Source of the DNA: Candidatus Anderseniibacteriota bacterium
Lineage (GTDB): Bacteria > Patescibacteria > Andersenbacteria > UBA10190
Direction of reading: 5' to 3'
Length of the DNA: 64,000 nt
Assembly: GCA_021414205.1 (NCBI GenBank)
Contig: JAIOOW010000003.1
Span: 310,001-374,000, forward strand
Shown: positions 1 through 5,989 of the stretch, piece after piece
Numbering within the stretch: the stretch's first letter is position 1
Layout: each line of letters opens with the position of its first letter
Translations under genes and position numbers: made by a program
The notes under the pieces: generated by a model
Told to the model about the DNA's origin: nothing
The model's input: only the letters and a program-made list of their open reading frames with translations
Databases searched by the model: none

Positions 1-740
1 AGGTAGTCCAAATTTTTGCCCGTTGCAGTAATCATGCGTTCGGACAAATCGCTTCCGACGGCAGAAAAACCCATCAGCCACGCTTCTTGCAAAATTGTTC
101 CCATGCCGCAGAACGGATCATAAATAACCGTATCGGTTTTTGGTTGAGATAGATTAATCATAATCTGCGCTAGTTTTGGAGGAAGGAGCCCTACTCGCGC
201 ATCACGCACCGGCCTGCTCGTGTCTCGCAATTCATAGTCTGCAATATTTTGCATATGAATTGTTTTAATGAGAATATACGTTTCCGCAATGCGGATGATG
301 CTCAAATCCATATTCGGTTCGTGGAGCAATCTGTTAAATAGTACTTGGGCTGCATTCAAGCTGGACCCTTTTGGTTCTATGAATGATAGTTTTGAGTTCT
401 GGGCTTTTGCAGCTTTTTTTATAGAAATTGCCAATTTTTTTACGGAAGTTGAGCCGGAAAGTACAGAAAGTCCCATAACCCATTTATCTGGGAGAGGGGA
501 GAGCGCTACGACTATCTCCTCTGCTTCGGGCATATGGTTCCACTGCGTAACGTCTTGTGCGATTCGTATGGTTCCGCCCAATTCATCACCGATATGTTCT
601 GGTAATGCATCTGCGCTAATTCGCATATACGAGTTCGTGATTCGAAGGACGCTGTAGGCGGTATTGTGGCGTGCTAAATACGCCGCAACTTCGCTTGCGG
701 ATAACAGCGGATTTGTCCCCAGAAAAAACGTGTAATTCAT
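1..740 (-). CDS. Trm11/UPF0020-type RNA methyltransferase, C-terminus cut by window edge
   Basis: The frame is open from an ATG at 738-740 to the window start, giving 246 residues of a longer protein. It carries the RPVRDARVGLLPPKLAQ-type segment followed by DPFCGMGT, the SAM-binding motif of the THUMP/Trm11-like family. Members methylate the base N2 of guanosine in tRNA or 23S rRNA. The N-terminal 180 residues would be the substrate-binding part. The start fits a TATACA box 6 nt upstream (747-752, minus strand) with no SD, as in other housekeeping genes here. It is divergent from the Ada-like gene. Family assignment is firm; the exact target RNA is not knowable from the sequence. Confidence 0.85.
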   Translation of the reverse strand, partial: MNYTFFLGTNPLLSASEVAAYLARHNTAYSVLRITNSYMRISADALPEHIGDELGGTIRIAQDVTQWNHMPEAEEIVVALSPLPDKWVMGLSVLSGSTSVKKLAISIKKAAKAQNSKLSFIEPKGSSLNAAQVLFNRLLHEPNMDLSIIRIAETYILIKTIHMQNIADYELRDTSRPVRDARVGLLPPKLAQIMINLSQPKTDTVIYDPFCGMGTILQEAWLMGFSAVGSDLSERMITATGKNLDY

Positions 741-761
741 GTACTATGTATAGCATATATG
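741..761. promoter_or_regulatory. Back-to-back -10 boxes of a divergent leaderless pair
   Basis: TATACA on the minus strand (747-752) lies 6 nt from the methyltransferase ATG. TATAGC on the plus strand (749-754) lies 7 nt from an ATG at 762. The 21-bp spacer cannot hold two untranslated leaders with SD sites. Confidence 0.5.
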
Positions 762-1142
762 ATGCATGCAAAGGCAATGCAAATGGGATTACTGGGGATT
801 GCGATATTTGGCGTTGGGTGGGAGACAGGGAAGGTGATGTCACCGTACTATGCCGCAACGCCTATTGTGTTTGAGGATACGCAGCCTGCTGCCGGCGGGG
901 GAGAAGGCGATTTAAAGGCCTTGCTGGTGAGTCCTGCGGCTTCAATTTCATCTGCTCCAGCGCAAGCGCAAGGTAAATATGTTGCAAGTAAAAACAGTAC
1001 GCTGTTTCATGATCCTAGTTGCGCATCTGCGAAGAGTATAAAGCCAGAGAACCAGGTGTGGTTTGATAGCGTAGAAGCTGCCAAGGCTGCGGGATACTCC
1101 CCAAGCGCTTGTACTCAGAAGCTAATAGGTGTTTCACAATAA
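762..1142 (+). CDS. Membrane-anchored protein with Ada-like metal-binding domain
   Basis: About 126 residues. A hydrophobic N-terminal stretch (residues 8-20 or so) suggests a membrane anchor or signal. A low-complexity Ala/Gly/Ser linker follows, then a C-terminal domain of about 50 residues reading KYVASKNSTLFHDPSC...AGYSPSAC. The Tyr-x-Ala-Ser start, paired cysteines and AGYxPxxC end match the 'metal-binding domain of Ada' family, which in CPR bacteria often occurs as an isolated extracytoplasmic domain. No methyltransferase domain is present, so a DNA-repair role is unlikely. ATGs at 759, 762, 777 and 783 are all possible; 762 is chosen for its 7-nt distance to TATAGC. Function inferred only at domain level. 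Confidence 0.7.
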   Translation: MHAKAMQMGLLGIAIFGVGWETGKVMSPYYAATPIVFEDTQPAAGGGEGDLKALLVSPAASISSAPAQAQGKYVASKNSTLFHDPSCASAKSIKPENQVWFDSVEAAKAAGYSPSACTQKLIGVSQ

Positions 1143-1615
1143 AATATTGAAAAGTCAAGTAAAAAAGGGCGGGGGAGGGCAAAAAGGGCCTAAAAACAGA
1201 AAAAATGGGGCAGGGGAGTGGTTTTGCCTGTGGCACACAAGGTGATTACAGAGGGGAGATAGAGCGGGGAAATTGTTTAAAATATGTTTTTAGAGGGAGA
1301 TAGGCAATTATACGATTTGTTCGCTAAATGTTCAGTTTGTGGAAAACTCGCGTAGAACATGTATATTGTCGCAAAAGGTACATTTTCGGACATACGAAAC
1401 AGCTAAGGTATCTGCCTTGTCTGTATACTCCCGCCTTCTACTGTGCACAATATCTTTCTTCATGAAGAGATATGTATGCAACTATATCCCCGATTAGCTC
1501 CCCTTTATGCAAACAATTTTAGAACATTCTCTTTCTACTATATGTGCTCTATTCTTTATACTCGAGCTTGCTCTTATGTACCTATGCCTGCCAGATCGAC
1601 CTGCAGTGTTTTTAT
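1143..1615. other. Non-coding stretch with G-rich tract; no gene seen
   Basis: No ORF with a credible start, SD or family signature is visible. The plus-strand reading frames at 1443-1721 are compositionally implausible. The notable content is a G-rich purine run just after the Ada-like stop: four G-triplets at 1167-1188 with loops of 1, 3 and 6 nt (quadruplex-capable), followed by further GGGG runs near 1207-1216. An imperfect ATGTTC/GAACAT inverted repeat lies around 1327-1360. The rest is AT-rich and unremarkable. Confidence 0.5.
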
Positions 1616-1618
1616 ATG

Positions 1619-1644
1619 CAAAAAGAGGTACTCTAGTACCCTCT
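1619..1644 (-). terminator. Rho-independent terminator of the Nudix-gltX operon
   Basis: On the minus strand AGAGGGTAC pairs with GTACCTCT around a TAGA loop (one bulge) and runs into five T residues. It lies about 30 nt past the last small ORF. Confidence 0.6.
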
Positions 1645-1675
1645 GTTGCGTGTACGCGATTATACGAGACCCTTT

Positions 1676-1801
1676 TTATTTATTTTTTCGTAATTCGCGA
1701 TACACGTATCGAATGATGTAAAACATTGCGTAGAATGGCCCCCAAATCGGTACGAGACGCTCAGCCCATTCCTCAAACGAATCATCAGGATTAAATGCCA
1801 T
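1676..1801 (-). CDS. Small protein, 41 aa, unknown
   Basis: The ORF encodes MAFNPDDSFEEWAERLVPIW... ending in VYRELRKNK. The first half is acidic; an aromatic hydrophobic segment (about residues 17-33, IWGPFYAMFYIIRYVY) could sit in or on the membrane and is followed by a basic tail. Its ATG lies one base after the TAA of the 30-residue ORF upstream, so the two are probably translationally coupled and form the tail of the Nudix-gltX operon. I do not recognise a family. Confidence 0.5.
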   Translation of the reverse strand: MAFNPDDSFEEWAERLVPIWGPFYAMFYIIRYVYRELRKNK

Positions 1802-1802
1802 A

Positions 1803-1895
1803 TTAGTAGAATGATAATGCGACCATGCCCGCCCCAATTGCTAATATGAGAATGGCGTAGATGATTCGGATCATTCGTTTTTTACGTTTGTGCAT
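1803..1895 (-). CDS. Tiny single-pass membrane peptide, 30 aa
   Basis: MHKRKKRMIRIIYAILILAI is a strongly basic head followed by a hydrophobic helix, an N-in single-pass arrangement, ending GAGMVALSFY. It starts 18 nt after the gltX stop and ends one base before the next ATG. The charge pattern and coupling support a real gene, but no homologue family is recognised and there is no independent evidence of expression. Confidence 0.45.
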   Translation of the reverse strand: MHKRKKRMIRIIYAILILAIGAGMVALSFY

Positions 1896-1913
1896 AGAGG
1901 TAGTATACAATTT

Positions 1914-3347
1914 TTATTTCAAACTATCACGTGCATCCTGTAAACGTCGCAAAACATCAGATTTGCCGATAGCTTCCGCAACTGCAAATGGCGTGGGGGA
2001 ATGTTCCCTGCCTGTTAATGCAACACGGAGCGGCCACAAGTATTCTCCTCTCCCCTTTTGGTTTGAATCGATCCAGTTGATTAGAAATTCTTCGAGATGT
2101 TTTGCAGTCCACTCCCCTTCTGGAATTGTGGAAATAATACTAGATAGCTCTGAAATAATTGCTTGTGTAGATTTTTTTATTTCAGGCGTTTGGGTATCGG
2201 GTTTTTGCCTGAATGTAAGTGATACGTCGCTATAATCCGTTGCCCAATCTGACGCATGCCAAGCCATGGCTTCATGGAGCGGGGTGCCGCCAATATCGTA
2301 TGACGCAAAGCGTCCCAACTCTGTCTTAAGTGCTTGTAATAGTCGTTCCGGTTCCTGTATTTCGATGCCGTTTTTGTCGTAATATGCTTTTGCCCATGCA
2401 AATAATTCTTCATCGGAAAGTTCAGATAGATAGTGCTTGTTCATGCTCGCCAATTTTACGATAGAAAATATCGCCCCTGCTTTTTGTACTCGCTCTATCG
2501 TAAACGCTTGAGCAAGTTCATCGTGAGTATAGTATTCCCTATCGTCGCCATTGTTCCATCCGAGCAATGCTAAGTAGTTCATCATCGTTTGAGGTAAATA
2601 TCCCATATCTCGATATGCTAGTAGGCTCGTTTCTTTATTGCGCTTGGAAAGTTTTTTTCGGTTGTCGTCGAGGAGTAATGGCAAGTGCGCATATATTGGC
2701 CTTGTGTACCCGAGTGCTTCCTGAATTAAGATATGCTTAATTGTATTGTGGATATGATCTTCTCCTCTAATTACATGCGTAATTTGCATCGCCTCATCGT
2801 CGTATACAACGGCTAAGTGATAGAGCGGGTTATCTACTGCGCGCGCTACAACAAAGTCCCCGCCAAAAGAATCTGTGTGAACTTTGACGGTACCACGTAC
2901 TAAATCTTCAAATGTAACTTCTTTTGATTCAACAATAAGACGCACTGCACCGCTGGTCAGATTTTTCTGTCTGCAATCGCATTTGTTTTCGCCATGATTC
3001 CCTTCGCAAAAATATGCTAACTTTTTATCAAGTAATTCCTGCACTACTTTTTGATGCTCTGCTACTCGCTCAGATTGTCTATATGGGCCGTACAGTCCCC
3101 CAACATCTGGCCCTTCTTGCCAATTAAGGCCAAGCCAGCGCAATCCTTCTAAGATATTTTCTTCAAATTCAGGTTTTGAACGCTCAAAATCAGTATCTTC
3201 CACGCGAATAATAAACGAGCCATTGTCGCCGTGATGGCTTGCAAATAGTTCGTTAAATAAAGCTGCGCGAGCAGTTCCAACATGAAGATCCCCTGTTGGG
3301 CTTGGGGCAATGCGCACGCGGACAGATTCGTTTGGTTTTTCAGGCAT
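1914..3347 (-). CDS. gltX: Glutamyl-tRNA synthetase
   Basis: Class I aminoacyl-tRNA synthetase charging tRNA with Glu. The signature HVGT follows VRIAPSPTG at the N-terminus and KLSKR (KMSKS variant) lies near residue 230, with the linking catalytic fold intact. A Cys-rich patch (C...C-x-C near residue 115-130) corresponds to the zinc site found in many bacterial GluRS. The length of about 477 residues is normal. The ATG at 3345-3347 is chosen because it places the first residues just ahead of the conserved core; it overlaps the Nudix stop by 8 bases, so the two are co-transcribed. An ATG at 3356 is an alternative. Two tRNA-Gln genes but no GlnRS occur in this window, so a non-discriminating GluRS is possible but unproven. 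Confidence 0.95.
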   Translation of the reverse strand: MPEKPNESVRVRIAPSPTGDLHVGTARAALFNELFASHHGDNGSFIIRVEDTDFERSKPEFEENILEGLRWLGLNWQEGPDVGGLYGPYRQSERVAEHQKVVQELLDKKLAYFCEGNHGENKCDCRQKNLTSGAVRLIVESKEVTFEDLVRGTVKVHTDSFGGDFVVARAVDNPLYHLAVVYDDEAMQITHVIRGEDHIHNTIKHILIQEALGYTRPIYAHLPLLLDDNRKKLSKRNKETSLLAYRDMGYLPQTMMNYLALLGWNNGDDREYYTHDELAQAFTIERVQKAGAIFSIVKLASMNKHYLSELSDEELFAWAKAYYDKNGIEIQEPERLLQALKTELGRFASYDIGGTPLHEAMAWHASDWATDYSDVSLTFRQKPDTQTPEIKKSTQAIISELSSIISTIPEGEWTAKHLEEFLINWIDSNQKGRGEYLWPLRVALTGREHSPTPFAVAEAIGKSDVLRRLQDARDSLK

Positions 3348-3891
3348 ATAATGCATTATATAGTTTTTCTTTCTTAGCGGGATCAAGCTGCGCTTCTAGC
3401 AACATAATGCGAAGCTGCAAATCGCGCAATTCTTCATTGTGGCCAAGCGCGAGAAATTCGTCGAATGTAAAGAACTGAAGCTCGATTTTTTCTCCCGCGC
3501 TTTGTTGCGGTTCGTGAATTTTTGTAAGATGCTTGGCAATGAAAAAGTGAACATAGTAGTCTACTCTGCCCGCTGGCTTGTATGAAAAAAGCGGAGCAAT
3601 TGTGGCGGTCTCATAACCGGTTTCTTCTAAAAACTCTCGTTGTGCCGCTGCTTCCGGGGACTCCCCTTCGTCTACTTGCCCGCCTGGTAAGCCGAATACC
3701 CTGTTGCGATCGGGCTGTTCATCCCATACACATACAATCGTGTTGTCGGGCATTACTCCGATTGTTCGCACAGTATCTGATCTCGTTGCTTTTTCAAAAA
3801 CTTGTTTTGATCCGTCGTATAGTTCTTGCTCCCATTGCCATATAGAAAATATCTCGCCTTGGAATACTTTTTTCATGTCGGGTTTATTCAT
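3340..3891 (-). CDS. Nudix hydrolase, ADP-ribose pyrophosphatase-like
   Basis: 183 residues with a complete Nudix box GQVDEGESPEAAAQREFLEE followed by TGY, so all metal-binding Glu residues of GX5EX7REUXEEXGU are present. The N-terminal strand-rich part and the spacing resemble ADP-sugar pyrophosphatases that hydrolyse nucleoside diphosphates linked to another group. The substrate cannot be fixed from the sequence. It heads the operon with gltX and two tiny ORFs. A TATACT box (3899-3904, minus) ends 7 nt before the ATG and no SD is present, predicting a leaderless message. The stop is UGA, evidence for the standard code. Confidence 0.9.
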   Translation of the reverse strand: MNKPDMKKVFQGEIFSIWQWEQELYDGSKQVFEKATRSDTVRTIGVMPDNTIVCVWDEQPDRNRVFGLPGGQVDEGESPEAAAQREFLEETGYETATIAPLFSYKPAGRVDYYVHFFIAKHLTKIHEPQQSAGEKIELQFFTFDEFLALGHNEELRDLQLRIMLLEAQLDPAKKEKLYNALYA

Positions 3892-3904
3892 GTAACTAAG
3901 TATA
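3892..3904 (-). promoter_or_regulatory. Predicted leaderless promoter of the Nudix gene
   Basis: TATACT at 3899-3904 on the minus strand with a 7-nt gap to the ATG; a TTGGCT is 16 nt further upstream. Confidence 0.5.
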
Positions 3905-3933
3905 TCTGTTCCCTACCGTAAGCCAAATAAATC

Positions 3934-3962
3934 TTGACATGAGATATTTATTACGGTATAAC
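3934..3962 (+). promoter_or_regulatory. Near-consensus sigma-70 promoter
   Basis: TTGACA (3934-3939), exactly 17 nt, then TATAAC (3957-3962). It drives the small ORF at 4015, leaving a leader of about 45 nt. Confidence 0.7.
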
Positions 3963-3998
3963 AAATTAAAGTTTTGAGTTCTTTTTTTTACCTACATC

Positions 3999-4013
3999 AT
4001 TGCGAGGAGCAAT
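3999..4013 (+). promoter_or_regulatory. Hairpin presenting the Shine-Dalgarno in its loop
   Basis: ATTGC (3999-4003) pairs with GCAAT (4009-4013). The loop and first 3' stem base carry GAGGAG, immediately ahead of the ATG at 4015. Pairing could tune ribosome access. Confidence 0.4.
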
Positions 4014-4014
4014 C

Positions 4015-4227
4015 ATGAGAATGGGGTATTCAATAAGTGCGGCACGGATATGTACACAGGAGAGAGTCGGCGTTCGACGAAAAGCAAAAACAGGAAAGAA
4101 TAAGAAGCGACGAGAAATTTCCTGCGGGCCAAAAGTACGCCAAAGAACTCGTGGCGTTCTGAATGTATTAAGTCCTCAGCAGTTTCTCGTTGCGCTCGCG
4201 ACCTGTATTTGCACACCGTTCAAGTAA
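4015..4227 (+). CDS. Small basic protein, 70 aa, unknown
   Basis: Encodes a Lys/Arg-rich polypeptide (MRMGYSISAARICTQ..., RRKAKTGKNKKRREI... in the middle) with three Cys and a hydrophobic end. Support for coding comes from context: a near-consensus promoter, GAGGAG six bases before the ATG, and a strong terminator 30 nt after the stop, forming a complete single-gene unit. A reading frame on the other strand covers the same stretch but has no such signals. The transcript could instead act as RNA; it does not resemble RNase P, tmRNA or SRP RNA. Unrecognised family. Confidence 0.45.
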   Translation: MRMGYSISAARICTQERVGVRRKAKTGKNKKRREISCGPKVRQRTRGVLNVLSPQQFLVALATCICTPFK

Positions 4228-4256
4228 TGCGCCGTGATGTACGTCGCCCCTTAATC

Positions 4257-4290
4257 GCCATCGACAGATAGTGTGTCGGTGGCATTTTTA
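4257..4290 (+). terminator. Rho-independent terminator
   Basis: GCCATCGACA (4257-4266) pairs with TGTCGGTGGC (4274-4283) with one G-T wobble and a 7-nt loop, followed by ATTTTTATT. Confidence 0.85.
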
Positions 4291-4293
4291 TTT

Positions 4294-4322
4294 TTGACAA
4301 ATAGTTTTAATTATAGTAATAA
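4294..4322 (+). promoter_or_regulatory. Promoter of the orphan gene at 4381
   Basis: TTGACA (4294-4299), 17 nt, TAATAA (4317-4322). It starts within the T-tail of the preceding terminator, so the two units are packed end to end. Confidence 0.55.
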
Positions 4323-4380
4323 TTACACGCAATGTATTCGCAGTGGCGGTGTGTTGATGATCTTTTTCAAAGGAATTCCG

Positions 4381-4896
4381 ATGAGTGTTGTGAGCCCTTC
4401 TTTTGCTGATTGTGCGAGACGGTTTTGCAATATTGATGACTTGCCGGCCTGGCTTGAGCAGCAGCGATCGGCGGCTGTTCCAGACGATTGCTGGGATTTT
4501 CCGCATGAGCATGGGTTGATTGATTTGCATGAACTCGAAGAGCTTCTTGGAGACAATTGGCTTCGCGCCTTATCTGATTATGCAGTACCGTTTAGCACTG
4601 CCGAGTTGGAAGTTTTTGGGTTCTGTGAAGCTATCATCTGCATGCAGCCGTCGTTTGCCGCATCTGGCGCCCGGACGTACCCGGTACGCGATGGAGTGAT
4701 TACCGTGTTTTCTGGAGAGAATTTTTCAGCAGTCTTTTTGGGCAACGACGATACTTATCGGCATATTGAACAATCGTGGGAAGCGCTGTTCTGCATCCTT
4801 AGTGCTTGGCGACATGCTCCTGATCAGGCGCAGCGCGAGGCAGCACGCGAATTTCTGTGTGGCTTGGTCGAACAGGCCATGAATACGCAAGAGTAA
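4381..4896 (+). CDS. Acidic orphan protein, 171 aa, unknown
   Basis: Starts at the ATG preceded by AAAGGAA; a longer upstream frame lacks an SD. The protein (MSVVSPSFADCARRF...) is acidic, probably soluble and helical, with six Cys and many Trp/Phe; no signal peptide or membrane segment is seen. It has its own TTGACA promoter and a terminator after the stop, so it is a single-gene unit. I do not recognise a family and infer no function. Its GC-richer codon choice resembles the other orphan genes here (20661, 21125, 22619) more than the neighbouring nrd genes. Confidence 0.65.
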   Translation: MSVVSPSFADCARRFCNIDDLPAWLEQQRSAAVPDDCWDFPHEHGLIDLHELEELLGDNWLRALSDYAVPFSTAELEVFGFCEAIICMQPSFAASGARTYPVRDGVITVFSGENFSAVFLGNDDTYRHIEQSWEALFCILSAWRHAPDQAQREAAREFLCGLVEQAMNTQE

Positions 4897-4919
4897 TTGG
4901 TCTTTTGGGGTAAAACACA

Positions 4920-4960
4920 AACGGCGATCAGTATTGCAACTGACCGCCGTTTTTTCTTTT
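4920..4960. terminator. Terminator between convergent genes, probably bidirectional
   Basis: AACGGCGATCAG (4920-4931) pairs with CTGACCGCCGTT (4940-4951) with one mismatch, then a T run to 4960. The minus-strand side is also T-rich, serving nrdB. Confidence 0.8.
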
Positions 4961-4969
4961 CTTACTTCC

Positions 4970-5989
4970 CTACCACTTCAACGACCCTGCGTTCTTGTAT
5001 TCCGTTACTCTCGTTTCAAAGAAGTTCTTTTCTTTTCGCAAATCGATAATTTCGCTCATCCATGGGAACGGATTTTCTGCACCGTATACCTTTTCTAGAT
5101 TGATTCGCTCCAATCTTCTATCTGCAACATATTTTAAGTATTCGTCGATTGTATCTGCGTTGAGTCCCAAGATCCCTGTTGGTAAGCAGTCATGCGCGTA
5201 TGCGGATTCAAGCTCCACTCCATGCTTGATATTTTCCGTAATCGTCGTCTTGAATTGCTCTGTCCAAATTTCTGGATTTTCTTCAACGATGGTGTTGATC
5301 AAATCTGTTCCGAATGCCAAGTGCACCGATTCATCGCGAAGAATAAATTGGAACTGCTCCCCTACTCCGACCATTTTGTTTTGGCGAAGGAACGAAAGCA
5401 TCATCACGAATCCCGCGTAGAAGAAAATGCCTTCCATGATGACGTAGAATCCTACCAAGTCATGTACAAATCGCTGAATGTTTTCTGTGCCGTTGGTAGA
5501 AAAATTCGGATCCGATAGGGATTTTGTCATGTTTACTACGAACTCATCTTTGTGCTTAATGCTTGGAACTCGGTCGTACATGGTATACACATCGTCCGGG
5601 TCGAGTCCTAACGTGTCGCAGCAGTAAATGAATGTGTCGGTGTGCACAGCTTCCTCGTATGCTTGGCGCAAGAGGTACTGGCGGCATTCCGGATTCGTAA
5701 TGTGCTTGTAGATGGTAAGGACAAGATTGTTTGCTGTGAGGCTTTCTGCTGTTGAGAAGAATCCCATATTCCACATAATGAGTCTGCGCTCGTCATCGGA
5801 AAGAACAGACGTGCTCTTCCATGTTTCCACGTCTTTTTGCATGTTTACTTCATCGGGCGTCCAGTTATTTGCAACACCAGACTGGTAGTGCTTGCGCGCC
5901 CACTTATACTTCATCGGAAGTATTTTATTCGGGTCGGTGGTTGCGCAGTTTAATATCTTCTTTTCAGCTGTTTCCATAGTTATTGACAT
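4970..5989 (-). CDS. nrdB: Ribonucleotide reductase small subunit, class Ic (tyrosine-less, Mn/Fe type)
   Basis: 339 residues of the R2 ferritin-like fold, partner of NrdA in making deoxyribonucleotides. Metal ligands are E82, E113, H116, E186, E220 and H223. The first ligand is Glu instead of the usual Asp, and the position of the radical tyrosine is F120 (in EAVHTDTF). With a constant offset of 7, these match the known ligands and Phe127 of Chlamydia trachomatis R2 (E89, E120, H123, E193, E227, H230), the prototype Mn(IV)/Fe(III) enzyme. The C-terminal Y331 corresponds to its radical-relay tyrosine. It overlaps nrdA by 10 bases, so the subunits are coupled. The cofactor is inferred from residues, not measured. 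Confidence 0.95.
   Translation of the reverse strand: MSITMETAEKKILNCATTDPNKILPMKYKWARKHYQSGVANNWTPDEVNMQKDVETWKSTSVLSDDERRLIMWNMGFFSTAESLTANNLVLTIYKHITNPECRQYLLRQAYEEAVHTDTFIYCCDTLGLDPDDVYTMYDRVPSIKHKDEFVVNMTKSLSDPNFSTNGTENIQRFVHDLVGFYVIMEGIFFYAGFVMMLSFLRQNKMVGVGEQFQFILRDESVHLAFGTDLINTIVEENPEIWTEQFKTTITENIKHGVELESAYAHDCLPTGILGLNADTIDEYLKYVADRRLERINLEKVYGAENPFPWMSEIIDLRKEKNFFETRVTEYKNAGSLKW

Noticed and set aside
268..657. Plus-strand frame at the window start
   Set aside because: It is the complement of the methyltransferase gene, whose DPFCGMGT motif fixes the true strand.
1443..1721. Plus-strand frames in the first long gap
   Set aside because: Cys/Tyr/Phe-rich random-looking translation, no SD, and they overlap the terminator and small ORF of the gltX operon.
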